Positions 54,578 to 61,740 of a DNA stretch of 64,000 bases are shown piece by piece. The notes beneath the pieces were generated by a model. The model did no database searches. It saw only the letters and a program-made list of their open reading frames with translations, and had not been told where the DNA came from. A program made the translations under genes and the position numbers. Each line of letters starts with the position of its first letter. Within the stretch, counting starts at the first letter, position 1. Location of the stretch: NCBI GenBank assembly GCA_046328035.1, contig JAXLXI010000003.1, positions 1 to 64,000 of the forward strand, in the 5' to 3' direction. The DNA comes from JBGASG01 sp046328035 (GTDB taxonomy: Bacteria > Cyanobacteriota > Vampirovibrionia > Obscuribacterales > Obscuribacteraceae).

Positions 54578-55507
54578 TCAGGACTGGCAGTCGTGGTGTC
54601 CGCCGGCTTTCATCATATTGAAAGCGTGCAGCACTGCAGGAAACAGCGCATCCAGCGATTCGGCGGCGCCATTCTTCGACCCGGGCATGGTGATAATCAG
54701 CGTCTTGCCGCGCAAGCCCGCCTGGCTGCGGGAAAGCATGGCGTAAGGCGTGCGCTCTTGCCCGTAGGCGCGCGCTGCTTCAGCAATGCCGGGCACGTGA
54801 CGATCGAACAATCTGGACACCGCTTCCGGGGTGCGATCGCGGGGGCTGAGGCCGGTACCACCGGTGGTGACAACCAGATCGAGCTTCTGCTGATCGGCAT
54901 AATCGGTGAGCGTGCTCTCAATCGTCGTTTCTTCATCGGGCACGATTTTGTAGTCGACTACATCAATGCCCTCTAGCTTTAAGCGCTCGCAGATGAGTTT
55001 GCCTGACGAATCCTGTTTCTTGCCGGCGGCGATGGAGTCGGACATCACCAGTACGGCAGCCTTCAGTTGTGCTCCGGCGCCGGCGGCATCGCGAAAGTCT
55101 GATTTGCCGCCGCGCTTTTCTACTAAGCGCACACCTTCAATGGCCATATCTTCGTCGAGCATCTTCATCATGTCGTATAGAGTCAGCGCCGCTACTGATG
55201 CCGCCGCCAGCGCTTCCATTTCGACGCCGGTCTTGTAGATCGCTTTCACTTCCACACGCGTGACGATTGCCGTCTCTTGCACATCAAACTCGACGCCCAC
55301 ATAATCAACCGGCAATGGATGGCAGTAAGGAATGATGCTGCTGGTGTTTTTCGCCGCCTGCACTGCCGCCACTTTCGCCACCGGCAACGGATCGCCCTTG
55401 GGAATCTCACCGTCGCGCAGCATCTTGATCGTATGCGCGGAAGCTTTTAACACCGCTTGTGCACGCGCAGTTCGCAACGTGGAAATTTTTCCGGATATGT
55501 CTCTCAA
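54578..55507 (-). CDS. MoaC-MogA fusion, molybdenum cofactor biosynthesis
   Basis: Residues 1-150 are MoaC (cyclic pyranopterin monophosphate synthase): AAKNTSSIIPYCHPLPVDYV and YKTGVEMEALAAASVAALTL. Residues 150-309 are MogA/MoaB (molybdopterin adenylyltransferase): AAVLVMSDSIAAGKKQDSSG, VVTTGGTGLSPRDRTPEAVS and IITMPGSKNGAAESLDALFP. The fusion joins an early and a late step of the same pathway and is known from some other bacteria. No other moa/moe gene is in the window. Key residues appear intact in both halves. Confidence 0.92.
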   Translation of the reverse strand: MRDISGKISTLRTARAQAVLKASAHTIKMLRDGEIPKGDPLPVAKVAAVQAAKNTSSIIPYCHPLPVDYVGVEFDVQETAIVTRVEVKAIYKTGVEMEALAAASVAALTLYDMMKMLDEDMAIEGVRLVEKRGGKSDFRDAAGAGAQLKAAVLVMSDSIAAGKKQDSSGKLICERLKLEGIDVVDYKIVPDEETTIESTLTDYADQQKLDLVVTTGGTGLSPRDRTPEAVSRLFDRHVPGIAEAARAYGQERTPYAMLSRSQAGLRGKTLIITMPGSKNGAAESLDALFPAVLHAFNMMKAGGHHDCQS

Positions 55508-55668
55508 GTCGGTTCTCCGTGAGCGCCGTCAGTTCATCTATTGCGCACGCCGATGGCTGGGGCAGTCGCGTGCGTGTACATATTACAGCGCATCATAGCC
55601 ATGCGTACCGCCTTGACACCGACGATGATGATTTGTAGATTTGCCTGCCTGTGCATTAGGAGAGGCCC

Positions 55669-56322
55669 ATGAAAAAAACCAAACCCACCGCCGCCAAATC
55701 TCTGGCGCGCAAAGCGGTCGCCAGCAAGACCGCGACGACGAAAAACGTCAGCAGCATGACGAGCAAGAACGGCACCCGTCCAGTCATGCATCGCACCATG
55801 ATCGATATCCCCGAGCGCACCCGCACTCAAGTGATCGCCATTCTCAACCAGTCGCTGGCCGATGCGTTTGATCTGCACAGCCAAACCAAACAAGCTCACT
55901 GGAACGTCAAAGGCAAAGACTTCTATCAGTTGCATCTGCTCTTCGATGAACTGGCAGGCGAAGTGTTGGAATACGTCGACCTGATCGCCGAGCGCGTCAC
56001 CGCCCTGGGCGGCATGCCGATGGGAACGGTCCGTATGGCAGCGAAGGCAACCGAATTGCCCGAATTCCCGACCAACATATTTGAAGGCATGGATTTCGTG
56101 GTCGCCCTTGCCGAGCGCTGGTCGCAATTCGGCGCCAGCTCTCGCGAAAACATCGACAAGACCCAAGACCTTGACGACGTCGGCACATCAGATCTTTATA
56201 CCGAAATCGTTCGTGGCGTTGACAAGTCGCTCTACTTCTTGGAAGCGCACATTCAAAGCAACCCGGGTTCTGCATCGGAGTTGACCGGTAAAACGTTGCG
56301 CCACGCCGCTCGCCGCAAATAA
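55669..56322 (+). CDS. dps: Dps-family DNA-binding ferritin-like protein
   Basis: The ferroxidase ligands are all present: His77 (KQAHWNVKG), His89 and Asp93 (LHLLFDE), Asp104 and Glu108 (YVDLIAER), the inter-subunit centre of Dps dodecamers. An N-terminal tail of about 45 residues, rich in Lys, Ala and Thr, is longer than usual and should bind DNA; the C-terminus is also basic (LRHAARRK). It protects DNA by oxidising iron with peroxide. GGAG lies just before the ATG. Monocistronic. Confidence 0.93.
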   Translation: MKKTKPTAAKSLARKAVASKTATTKNVSSMTSKNGTRPVMHRTMIDIPERTRTQVIAILNQSLADAFDLHSQTKQAHWNVKGKDFYQLHLLFDELAGEVLEYVDLIAERVTALGGMPMGTVRMAAKATELPEFPTNIFEGMDFVVALAERWSQFGASSRENIDKTQDLDDVGTSDLYTEIVRGVDKSLYFLEAHIQSNPGSASELTGKTLRHAARRK

Positions 56323-56676
56323 GTGGTGTGAGCAGGACTGCCTGAACGCCACCTGGAAAAAAGTCCCGGATAACCGGGATTATCATGAGGTGCGCGGACG
56401 GACGGCAACATCAGGCGAGAAGCCCAGCCCAAGCCTATCTCGAGAAGCGTTGCCCCATTTTGATCGCTTCGAACGTATTACGCTAAACCGGGACTTCTCA
56501 CCAGTCCATAAAAAACGAATGGGGCGGCGCCGGGCGCTGCCCCGTTTCTTCTTTTGAGCGGCAGGGAAAGCGCCAGAGCCCTTCACACGGCAGGGTGGCG
56601 GCGTGGCAATTTCGCGGGCAGCCGGGTAAAATTGCGGGCGTTCGTATTGTTGAGTGCATGTTCCTTGAGGTAGGCG
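56323..56676. other. gap with hairpins after dps
   Basis: CCCGG-ATAA-CCGGG at 56365-56378 may end dps. At 56521-56543 a GGGGCGGCGC-CGG-GCGCTGCCCC hairpin is followed by GTTTCTTCTTTT on the plus strand and preceded by AAAAAACG, so it could stop transcription both ways. No convincing protein or RNA gene lies between. Confidence 0.6.
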
Positions 56677-57630
56677 ATGCTGAAGAAACAAATACTACTG
56701 GGGCTCGACGGCTCGGCGCAGTCCCGTTATGCCGCTGAACTCGCCTGGACGATGGCGAAACGCAGCTCTTTCAGCGTTATCGGGCAGCACGTGGTCGACT
56801 CGCTGGCCGCCTGGGACTTCCTCGGCTTCGACATCGCCGGCTTCATCGGCAGCGGTCCCTATTTCGCCGCCCACGAAACCATGCGCAACTCCCTTTACTC
56901 CATCGGCGAAAGCCTGGTGGAAGCTTACAAATCCCTCGCCGACGACAACGACATCGAAGGCGAAGTCTTCCTGGATGAAGGCACGACCATCCGCGAAATC
57001 TGCCAGCGCGCCAAGGACACCGACATCGTGATGTTGGGACACCGTTCGACCGGCATGCGCGGACCCGACGAAGACCGCCGCCGCCTGCCGCGCCGCTCGA
57101 TCGCCGAATCGCTCACTCACTACTGCCCGCGCCCCTTGCTGGTGATTCAAGACCGCTGCAAGCCGTTCACGTCGATGCGCATCATGCTCGGCTCCAATCA
57201 GGTACCATCGGATCTCCTCTCCTCCTGCTTCGAACTGGCTAAGTCCTTCAAGATTCAGCCCAGCATTAGATACTTGCTCGAACGCGAGGGGGGCGGCGAA
57301 GACGAAGTGGTGGCACCGGAAGGCATGAAGGTGCTCAGCGACTACGCCAAGCTGGTTCCCGAAATCGCCGGCTGCACCCACGAAGTGAAGACGACGCGCG
57401 ACTTAAATGAATACTGGAAGACCGAAGCGGAAGCCGACCCGGACACGCTGGTGGTGGTTCCGGTCATGGAAATTTCCAGCGTGCGCCGCACTTGCTTCGG
57501 CAATTCGCCTGATTTGCTGGTGCGCTACATGAACCACCCGGCGATTCTCTTCTGGATTCAAGAAGAGCACACAGACGACAAGGAAGAAACAGCCGACTCT
57601 GCTGCTCAAACCGCGGCGGCAAAGAGCTAA
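56677..57630 (+). CDS. universal stress protein family member
   Basis: N-terminal Usp domain: KQILLGLDGSAQSRYAAELA, a long helical insertion, then DIVMLGHRSTGMRG, RSIAESLTHYCPRPLLVIQD, which carries the nucleotide-loop and final strand pattern. The second half (about 165-317) repeats the alpha/beta outline without the binding loop (IMLGSNQVPSDLLSSCFELA, DTLVVVPVMEISSVRRTCFG), so it resembles tandem Usp proteins with one degenerate half. It is 3 bases from the CoA-transferase gene, so the two are co-transcribed. Confidence 0.8.
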   Translation: MLKKQILLGLDGSAQSRYAAELAWTMAKRSSFSVIGQHVVDSLAAWDFLGFDIAGFIGSGPYFAAHETMRNSLYSIGESLVEAYKSLADDNDIEGEVFLDEGTTIREICQRAKDTDIVMLGHRSTGMRGPDEDRRRLPRRSIAESLTHYCPRPLLVIQDRCKPFTSMRIMLGSNQVPSDLLSSCFELAKSFKIQPSIRYLLEREGGGEDEVVAPEGMKVLSDYAKLVPEIAGCTHEVKTTRDLNEYWKTEAEADPDTLVVVPVMEISSVRRTCFGNSPDLLVRYMNHPAILFWIQEEHTDDKEETADSAAQTAAAKS

Positions 57631-57633
57631 GCC

Positions 57634-58941
57634 TTGAAGAAACCCACCAATGCCGCTGAAGCGCTGTCGCATGTGCGCTCCGGTGATGCCGTGTACATTC
57701 ATTCGAACGCCGCCTGCCCAAAGGTACTGGTCTCGGCGTTGACCGAGCGCGCCGGCGCCGGTGATTTGAAGGACATCACGATCTTCCAGATCATCACTCT
57801 CGGTGATGCACCATATGCGGCACCACAATTTAAAGATACGTTCACGGTGCAGAATTTGTTCATCGGTCCCAACACCCGCCTGGCGGTGAACGAAGCCCGC
57901 GCGCACTACGTGCCGATTTTCTTCAGCGACCTGGCGTGGATGTTCGAGTCAGGCAACGCCCGCGCCGACGTCGTCTTGTTGCACTGCTCACCGCCCGATG
58001 CCGACGGCAATTTGACCCTGGGACTGTCGCTTGATTGCACGCTGGCGGCGCTCAAAAATGCGCGTCTGGTGATTGCCGAAATCAACCCGCGCATGCCGCG
58101 CACGCACGGGCAAACTAAGATTCACATAGATCAGATCCATCATATCGTGGAGACAGAATACGAACTGTGTGAGCTGCCCAATCATCCCCCCGGCGAAGAC
58201 GAGCTGGCCATCGGGCGGCGCGTCGCAGACCTGGTCGAAGACGGCGCCACTTTGCAGATGGGCATCGGCGAAATTCCGAACGCGGTGCTTCTGGCTTTGA
58301 GGGGCAAGAAAAATCTCGGCGTGCACAGCGAGATGTTCTCGGATGGCGTAGTAAATCTGGTCGAAGCTGGAGTTATCGACAACAGCCGCAAGACGCTGGT
58401 GCCCGGAAAGTCAGTGGTCAGCTTTTCGATGGGAACGCGGCGGCTCTATGACTTTCTCGACGACAACGACGACGTGGCGTTTATGCCGGTCGACTTCGTG
58501 AATGATCCGTTCAATATAGCGAAGAACTACCGCATGACCGCCATTAACTCTGCTTTGCAGATAGATCTGACGGGACAGGTGTGCGCCGATTCCATCGGCA
58601 CATCTATGTATAGCGGTTGCGGCGGGCAGGTCGATTTCGTGCGCGGATCGTGGCGCAGCGAGGGCGGTAAGTCAATCATGGCGTTGCCGTCGACGGCGAA
58701 AGGCGGACAGATATCGCGCATCGTGCCGACATTGAAGGCGGGCGCTGGCGTGGTCACTTCGCGATTTGATGTCCACTGGGTGGTCACCGAATACGGTACC
58801 GTCAATTTGCGTGGCATGAACATGTCCCAGCGCGTCAAGGCACTGATCAGTATCGCGGCGCCGCAGTTTCAAGAAGAGCTGGAGCGCCAGGCCGCCGAGA
58901 CCTTCCCCTGGCTCGACCACCGCGTCTCCGTCAAGGTTTAG
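57634..58941 (+). CDS. acetyl-CoA hydrolase/4-hydroxybutyrate CoA-transferase family enzyme
   Basis: Class I CoA-transferase with both domains in one chain. The catalytic Glu233 lies in NLGVHSEMFSDGVVNLVEAG; other landmarks are QMGIGEIPNAVLLALRGKKN, AINSALQIDLTGQVCADSIG and GGQVDFVRGSWRSEGGKSIM. The enzyme shifts CoA between acetyl-CoA and a carboxylate such as 4-hydroxybutyrate, butyrate or succinate, pointing to fermentation or short-chain acid use. It begins at TTG after a 3-base gap from the Usp gene. 435 aa, normal length. Exact substrate open. Confidence 0.9.
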   Translation: MKKPTNAAEALSHVRSGDAVYIHSNAACPKVLVSALTERAGAGDLKDITIFQIITLGDAPYAAPQFKDTFTVQNLFIGPNTRLAVNEARAHYVPIFFSDLAWMFESGNARADVVLLHCSPPDADGNLTLGLSLDCTLAALKNARLVIAEINPRMPRTHGQTKIHIDQIHHIVETEYELCELPNHPPGEDELAIGRRVADLVEDGATLQMGIGEIPNAVLLALRGKKNLGVHSEMFSDGVVNLVEAGVIDNSRKTLVPGKSVVSFSMGTRRLYDFLDDNDDVAFMPVDFVNDPFNIAKNYRMTAINSALQIDLTGQVCADSIGTSMYSGCGGQVDFVRGSWRSEGGKSIMALPSTAKGGQISRIVPTLKAGAGVVTSRFDVHWVVTEYGTVNLRGMNMSQRVKALISIAAPQFQEELERQAAETFPWLDHRVSVKV

Positions 58942-58947
58942 CCAGAT

Positions 58948-59925
58948 CTACGAGAGGACGTCTTCGCTGTCGTCGTTGATGCGCCCGGCGCGGCGCAGCA
59001 TGCGGTGTGCTTCGTCGGCGCGCGAATTGGCTTGCAAGAAACGCGCGTACGCGCGCAGAATGGCTGCCATCTCGGAGCAGTCATCGCAGCGCTCGGCTTC
59101 GTGGAGTTTCATCGCGTGCTGATAGGCTGTTTCTGCTTCCTCTGGGCGCTCCATCATTCGGTAGATTTCGCCCTGGGTCAGGTAAATCTGCGCCAGGTAG
59201 AGCTCGCGCCCGTCGCGGACGGGCGTTTCTTCCCCCTCACCTGATTGGGGCACATCGCGGGCCAGTGCCATCCATTCGCCGGCTGCGCGTTCCGCCTCTT
59301 CGAATTTGGATTGCCAGCAGAGCGTATTAACGAAGAGCTCGTAGTCCTGAATCAGCGCCGCCTGCAGTTGCGGAGGCGCGATTTGCCGCAGCGCCAGCGT
59401 CTGCCTGACCAGGCGCTCAGCGGTCGCGTACTGCTCGGAGGAATAATAAAGGCTGGACAGCATGTAGAGCCCGTTGCCCACCATTTCGGCATCTTCGTAC
59501 ATGACGACCTGCCCGGCCTGGGAAAGAATTTGGGCCAATTCCTCCAGGACTGCCTGTTTTGGGGTGGTGGACTGCTCCTGTTCCAGGTCGAAGTACCGGT
59601 CGGCGAGCAGGCAGGCAGCCGTATAGACCGCATTGTTCTGGCCGCCGAGTATCGGATAGCCGATCTGGAGAATCTGCTCACAAAGCTGTACGGCACGCTC
59701 TTCCTGGTTTTCGAAATAAATCCGGGCAGCCAGCTCGCCCAAAAGCTCGAGACTCTGCTCGACATGGTAGGTGGAGCCGCCGTTCGTGCCCGCGTGCTTG
59801 AGGCTATCTAAGAGCGCGACCTCAGCCAGGTGAAGGTTTCCACCGTTGAGCGCCTTGATGCCGGTTTCCAGGTAATCGCGCCAGAGCTGGTCGTCGTCTG
59901 TGCCGCTGGGTTTCGTGGTCGCCAT
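58948..59925 (-). CDS. TPR-repeat protein
   Basis: Mostly helical pairs in TPR spacing: ETGIKALNGGNLHLAEVALL, ERLVRQTLALRQIAPPQLQA, YLAQIYLTQGEIYRMMERPE and AETAYQHAMKLHEAERCDDC. No signal peptide or membrane segment, so probably a cytoplasmic scaffold. Convergent with the CoA-transferase gene, 6 bases apart, and divergent from the TonB-like gene. Its helical repeats recall the sensor regions of the two kinases at 38-42 kb, without specific similarity that I can see. Confidence 0.8.
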   Translation of the reverse strand: MATTKPSGTDDDQLWRDYLETGIKALNGGNLHLAEVALLDSLKHAGTNGGSTYHVEQSLELLGELAARIYFENQEERAVQLCEQILQIGYPILGGQNNAVYTAACLLADRYFDLEQEQSTTPKQAVLEELAQILSQAGQVVMYEDAEMVGNGLYMLSSLYYSSEQYATAERLVRQTLALRQIAPPQLQAALIQDYELFVNTLCWQSKFEEAERAAGEWMALARDVPQSGEGEETPVRDGRELYLAQIYLTQGEIYRMMERPEEAETAYQHAMKLHEAERCDDCSEMAAILRAYARFLQANSRADEAHRMLRRAGRINDDSEDVLS

Positions 59926-60112
59926 TTATGCCTCTTGGTCCTGGCTGGGAAGCCTACCAAAGCCCGACGGATAGTGCAAATCGAATTCCGCCGGGGAAAA
60001 CCCTGAATATTTTGCGGTGCGATCACCCTACAGAAGCCCAGCGGTTTGGAATACATTGGAATTGGAACCAGGTCCGTTTCTCCTGCCGACCGAACGAAGC
60101 TTTGAGGTTGAT

Positions 60113-61720
60113 ATGTCGTCGACATTTTTTGACGCATTCGGTAACCCTGCCGGAAAAAAATTTGCGAAGGCAGCGCTTTTGTCTTTGATTCCGGGGCTCG
60201 GACAGCTCTACAACGGCGAGAAACGCAAAGGTATTCTTTTCCTCGACGCCACTATCGTCAATGTCCTGCTGTTGCTGCTCATCGTCTTTAACCAACCGAT
60301 AGTCGGCGCGATCACCGAAATGTGCCAGCACTTTCACGTCAAGGCTAATGTGAGTGTGCTTGATGCGGTCCGCTACGCGCATTTCGGATCTCCGGCGTCA
60401 GTGGTTTTGTTCACGCTCATGGGTTTGTTCGTGGCTTATGCCGTTATTGACGCCTACTTCTTTGATGTGCGCACCGCCAAGCAGATGAAGATCAAATATC
60501 CCAGTCAATGGATTGGGCTGACTGAAACATCGAGCGGCGTCTACCTGGCGCACTTCGCTTTGTTGATGGCGTGCCTGATCGGAGCTGCCTGCTTCAGCGG
60601 CAAACGCCCAATCGAACGAAATTACACCGTCATCGAGTTTATTCCTGAACAGGCCGAAACGGCTTTGAAGCCGCCGGTGGACACTACCCGTCAGTCGGAG
60701 CGCGACAGCATCGACAGCGGACGCCACGACGACTGGCGCGATATCATCGCGCCGGAATCAGCATCTGATCCGGTTGCTCCGAGCACGGCTTCGGCCGCGG
60801 CGCCCAATCCGAATGAGACGCGCCCGCAGCCGGCAATCGACCCGATACCGGGAGCGCCGCAACCTAACTTGCGGCAGTTGGCGGCCATGACCACGCCCAC
60901 GCTGGCAACGACGCCTGTGCCCAGCAACCTGTCGGCAAGCCGCCCTACGGCGGGCGACCCCAATCCGAAGCAAGCCACTGCGGCACCGGTGCAATACATC
61001 TCGGGCACGCAGAGCAATCCCACACCACAGGCGGTGCGCCCCACCACAGCCAAGTCGGAGAACATGGCGCCGGATGGTGCCACCTCGGCCGGGTCGACAC
61101 CGGATGTGGTGAAGAATCCGACCACACCATCGAAGGGCGGCACCGTCGCCGCACCGGGCATGGTGGCGACCTTGAAACATCCATCATCAGTAGACACTGC
61201 TACGCCGGTCGCCGTTCTGGCTGGAGGGAGCCCGAGCGGTACATCGCGTAGCGACACCTCGCCAATGCCGACCGTGCAACCGGGTCACGGTACGACTATG
61301 TCAGGCGAAAACGACAACGTCATCGCGCCAGTCTCCAACGATCGTGGTGTGCTCGGCAACACGAATCCTAATGCAGTAGATGGACCGGACAGCGTGGCCA
61401 GCGTAGCAGTCAACCCGGACTTTTCAGCCTACATGAACCAGTTGCAGCGCATCATCAAGAAGCACTGGTATCCGCCGCGCGATGGCTCGTCTAATGCGTC
61501 GGTGATTTTCGAATTGCGCAAAGACGGGTCGATGAACGACCTGCGCATCAGCCAGACATCGAACAACAATACAGTCGATGCCGCGGCGCTGACGGCGATA
61601 CGCAATGCGCAGCCTTACTTCCCTGTGCTGCCGAAGAGCGCTCCTGATGCGGTGGATATCGAGTTCACGTTCGAGTACAACAATATGGTGCGCTCGTGGA
61701 AGGGCGGCAATCAGTATTAG
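60113..61720 (+). CDS. TonB-family protein with three-helix N-terminal membrane domain
   Basis: ATG 60113 has GAGG 6-7 bases upstream; the frame is open 32 codons further back. Residues 1-185 carry FAKAALLSLIPGLGQLYNGE, a TM2/DUF5683-like opening, and three membrane helices (about 40-60, 100-120, 145-165). A Pro/Thr/Ala/Ser-rich periplasmic linker of about 250 residues follows. The last 95 residues are a TonB C-terminal domain (YMNQLQRIIKKHWYPPRDGS, ASVIFELRKDGSMNDLRISQ). Ordinary TonB has one N-terminal helix. It is convergent with a TonB-dependent receptor, which it may energise; ExbB/ExbD are not adjacent. Confidence 0.85.
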   Translation: MSSTFFDAFGNPAGKKFAKAALLSLIPGLGQLYNGEKRKGILFLDATIVNVLLLLLIVFNQPIVGAITEMCQHFHVKANVSVLDAVRYAHFGSPASVVLFTLMGLFVAYAVIDAYFFDVRTAKQMKIKYPSQWIGLTETSSGVYLAHFALLMACLIGAACFSGKRPIERNYTVIEFIPEQAETALKPPVDTTRQSERDSIDSGRHDDWRDIIAPESASDPVAPSTASAAAPNPNETRPQPAIDPIPGAPQPNLRQLAAMTTPTLATTPVPSNLSASRPTAGDPNPKQATAAPVQYISGTQSNPTPQAVRPTTAKSENMAPDGATSAGSTPDVVKNPTTPSKGGTVAAPGMVATLKHPSSVDTATPVAVLAGGSPSGTSRSDTSPMPTVQPGHGTTMSGENDNVIAPVSNDRGVLGNTNPNAVDGPDSVASVAVNPDFSAYMNQLQRIIKKHWYPPRDGSSNASVIFELRKDGSMNDLRISQTSNNNTVDAAALTAIRNAQPYFPVLPKSAPDAVDIEFTFEYNNMVRSWKGGNQY

Positions 61721-61721
61721 T

Positions 61722-61736
61722 GGACCGTGGCGGTCC
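61722..61736. terminator. GGACCG-TGG-CGGTCC hairpin between convergent genes
   Basis: A 6-bp perfect stem with a 3-base loop, one base after the TonB-gene stop and 5 bases before the receptor stop. It resembles one member of the CCGCC-NN-GGCGG palindromes. No U-tract, so a terminator role is tentative. Confidence 0.45.
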
Positions 61737-61740
61737 CTAT

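Noticed and set aside
54834..54841. GCGATCGC, the cyanobacterial HIP1 octamer
   Set aside because: Seen only sporadically, not the dense pattern typical of many cyanobacteria.
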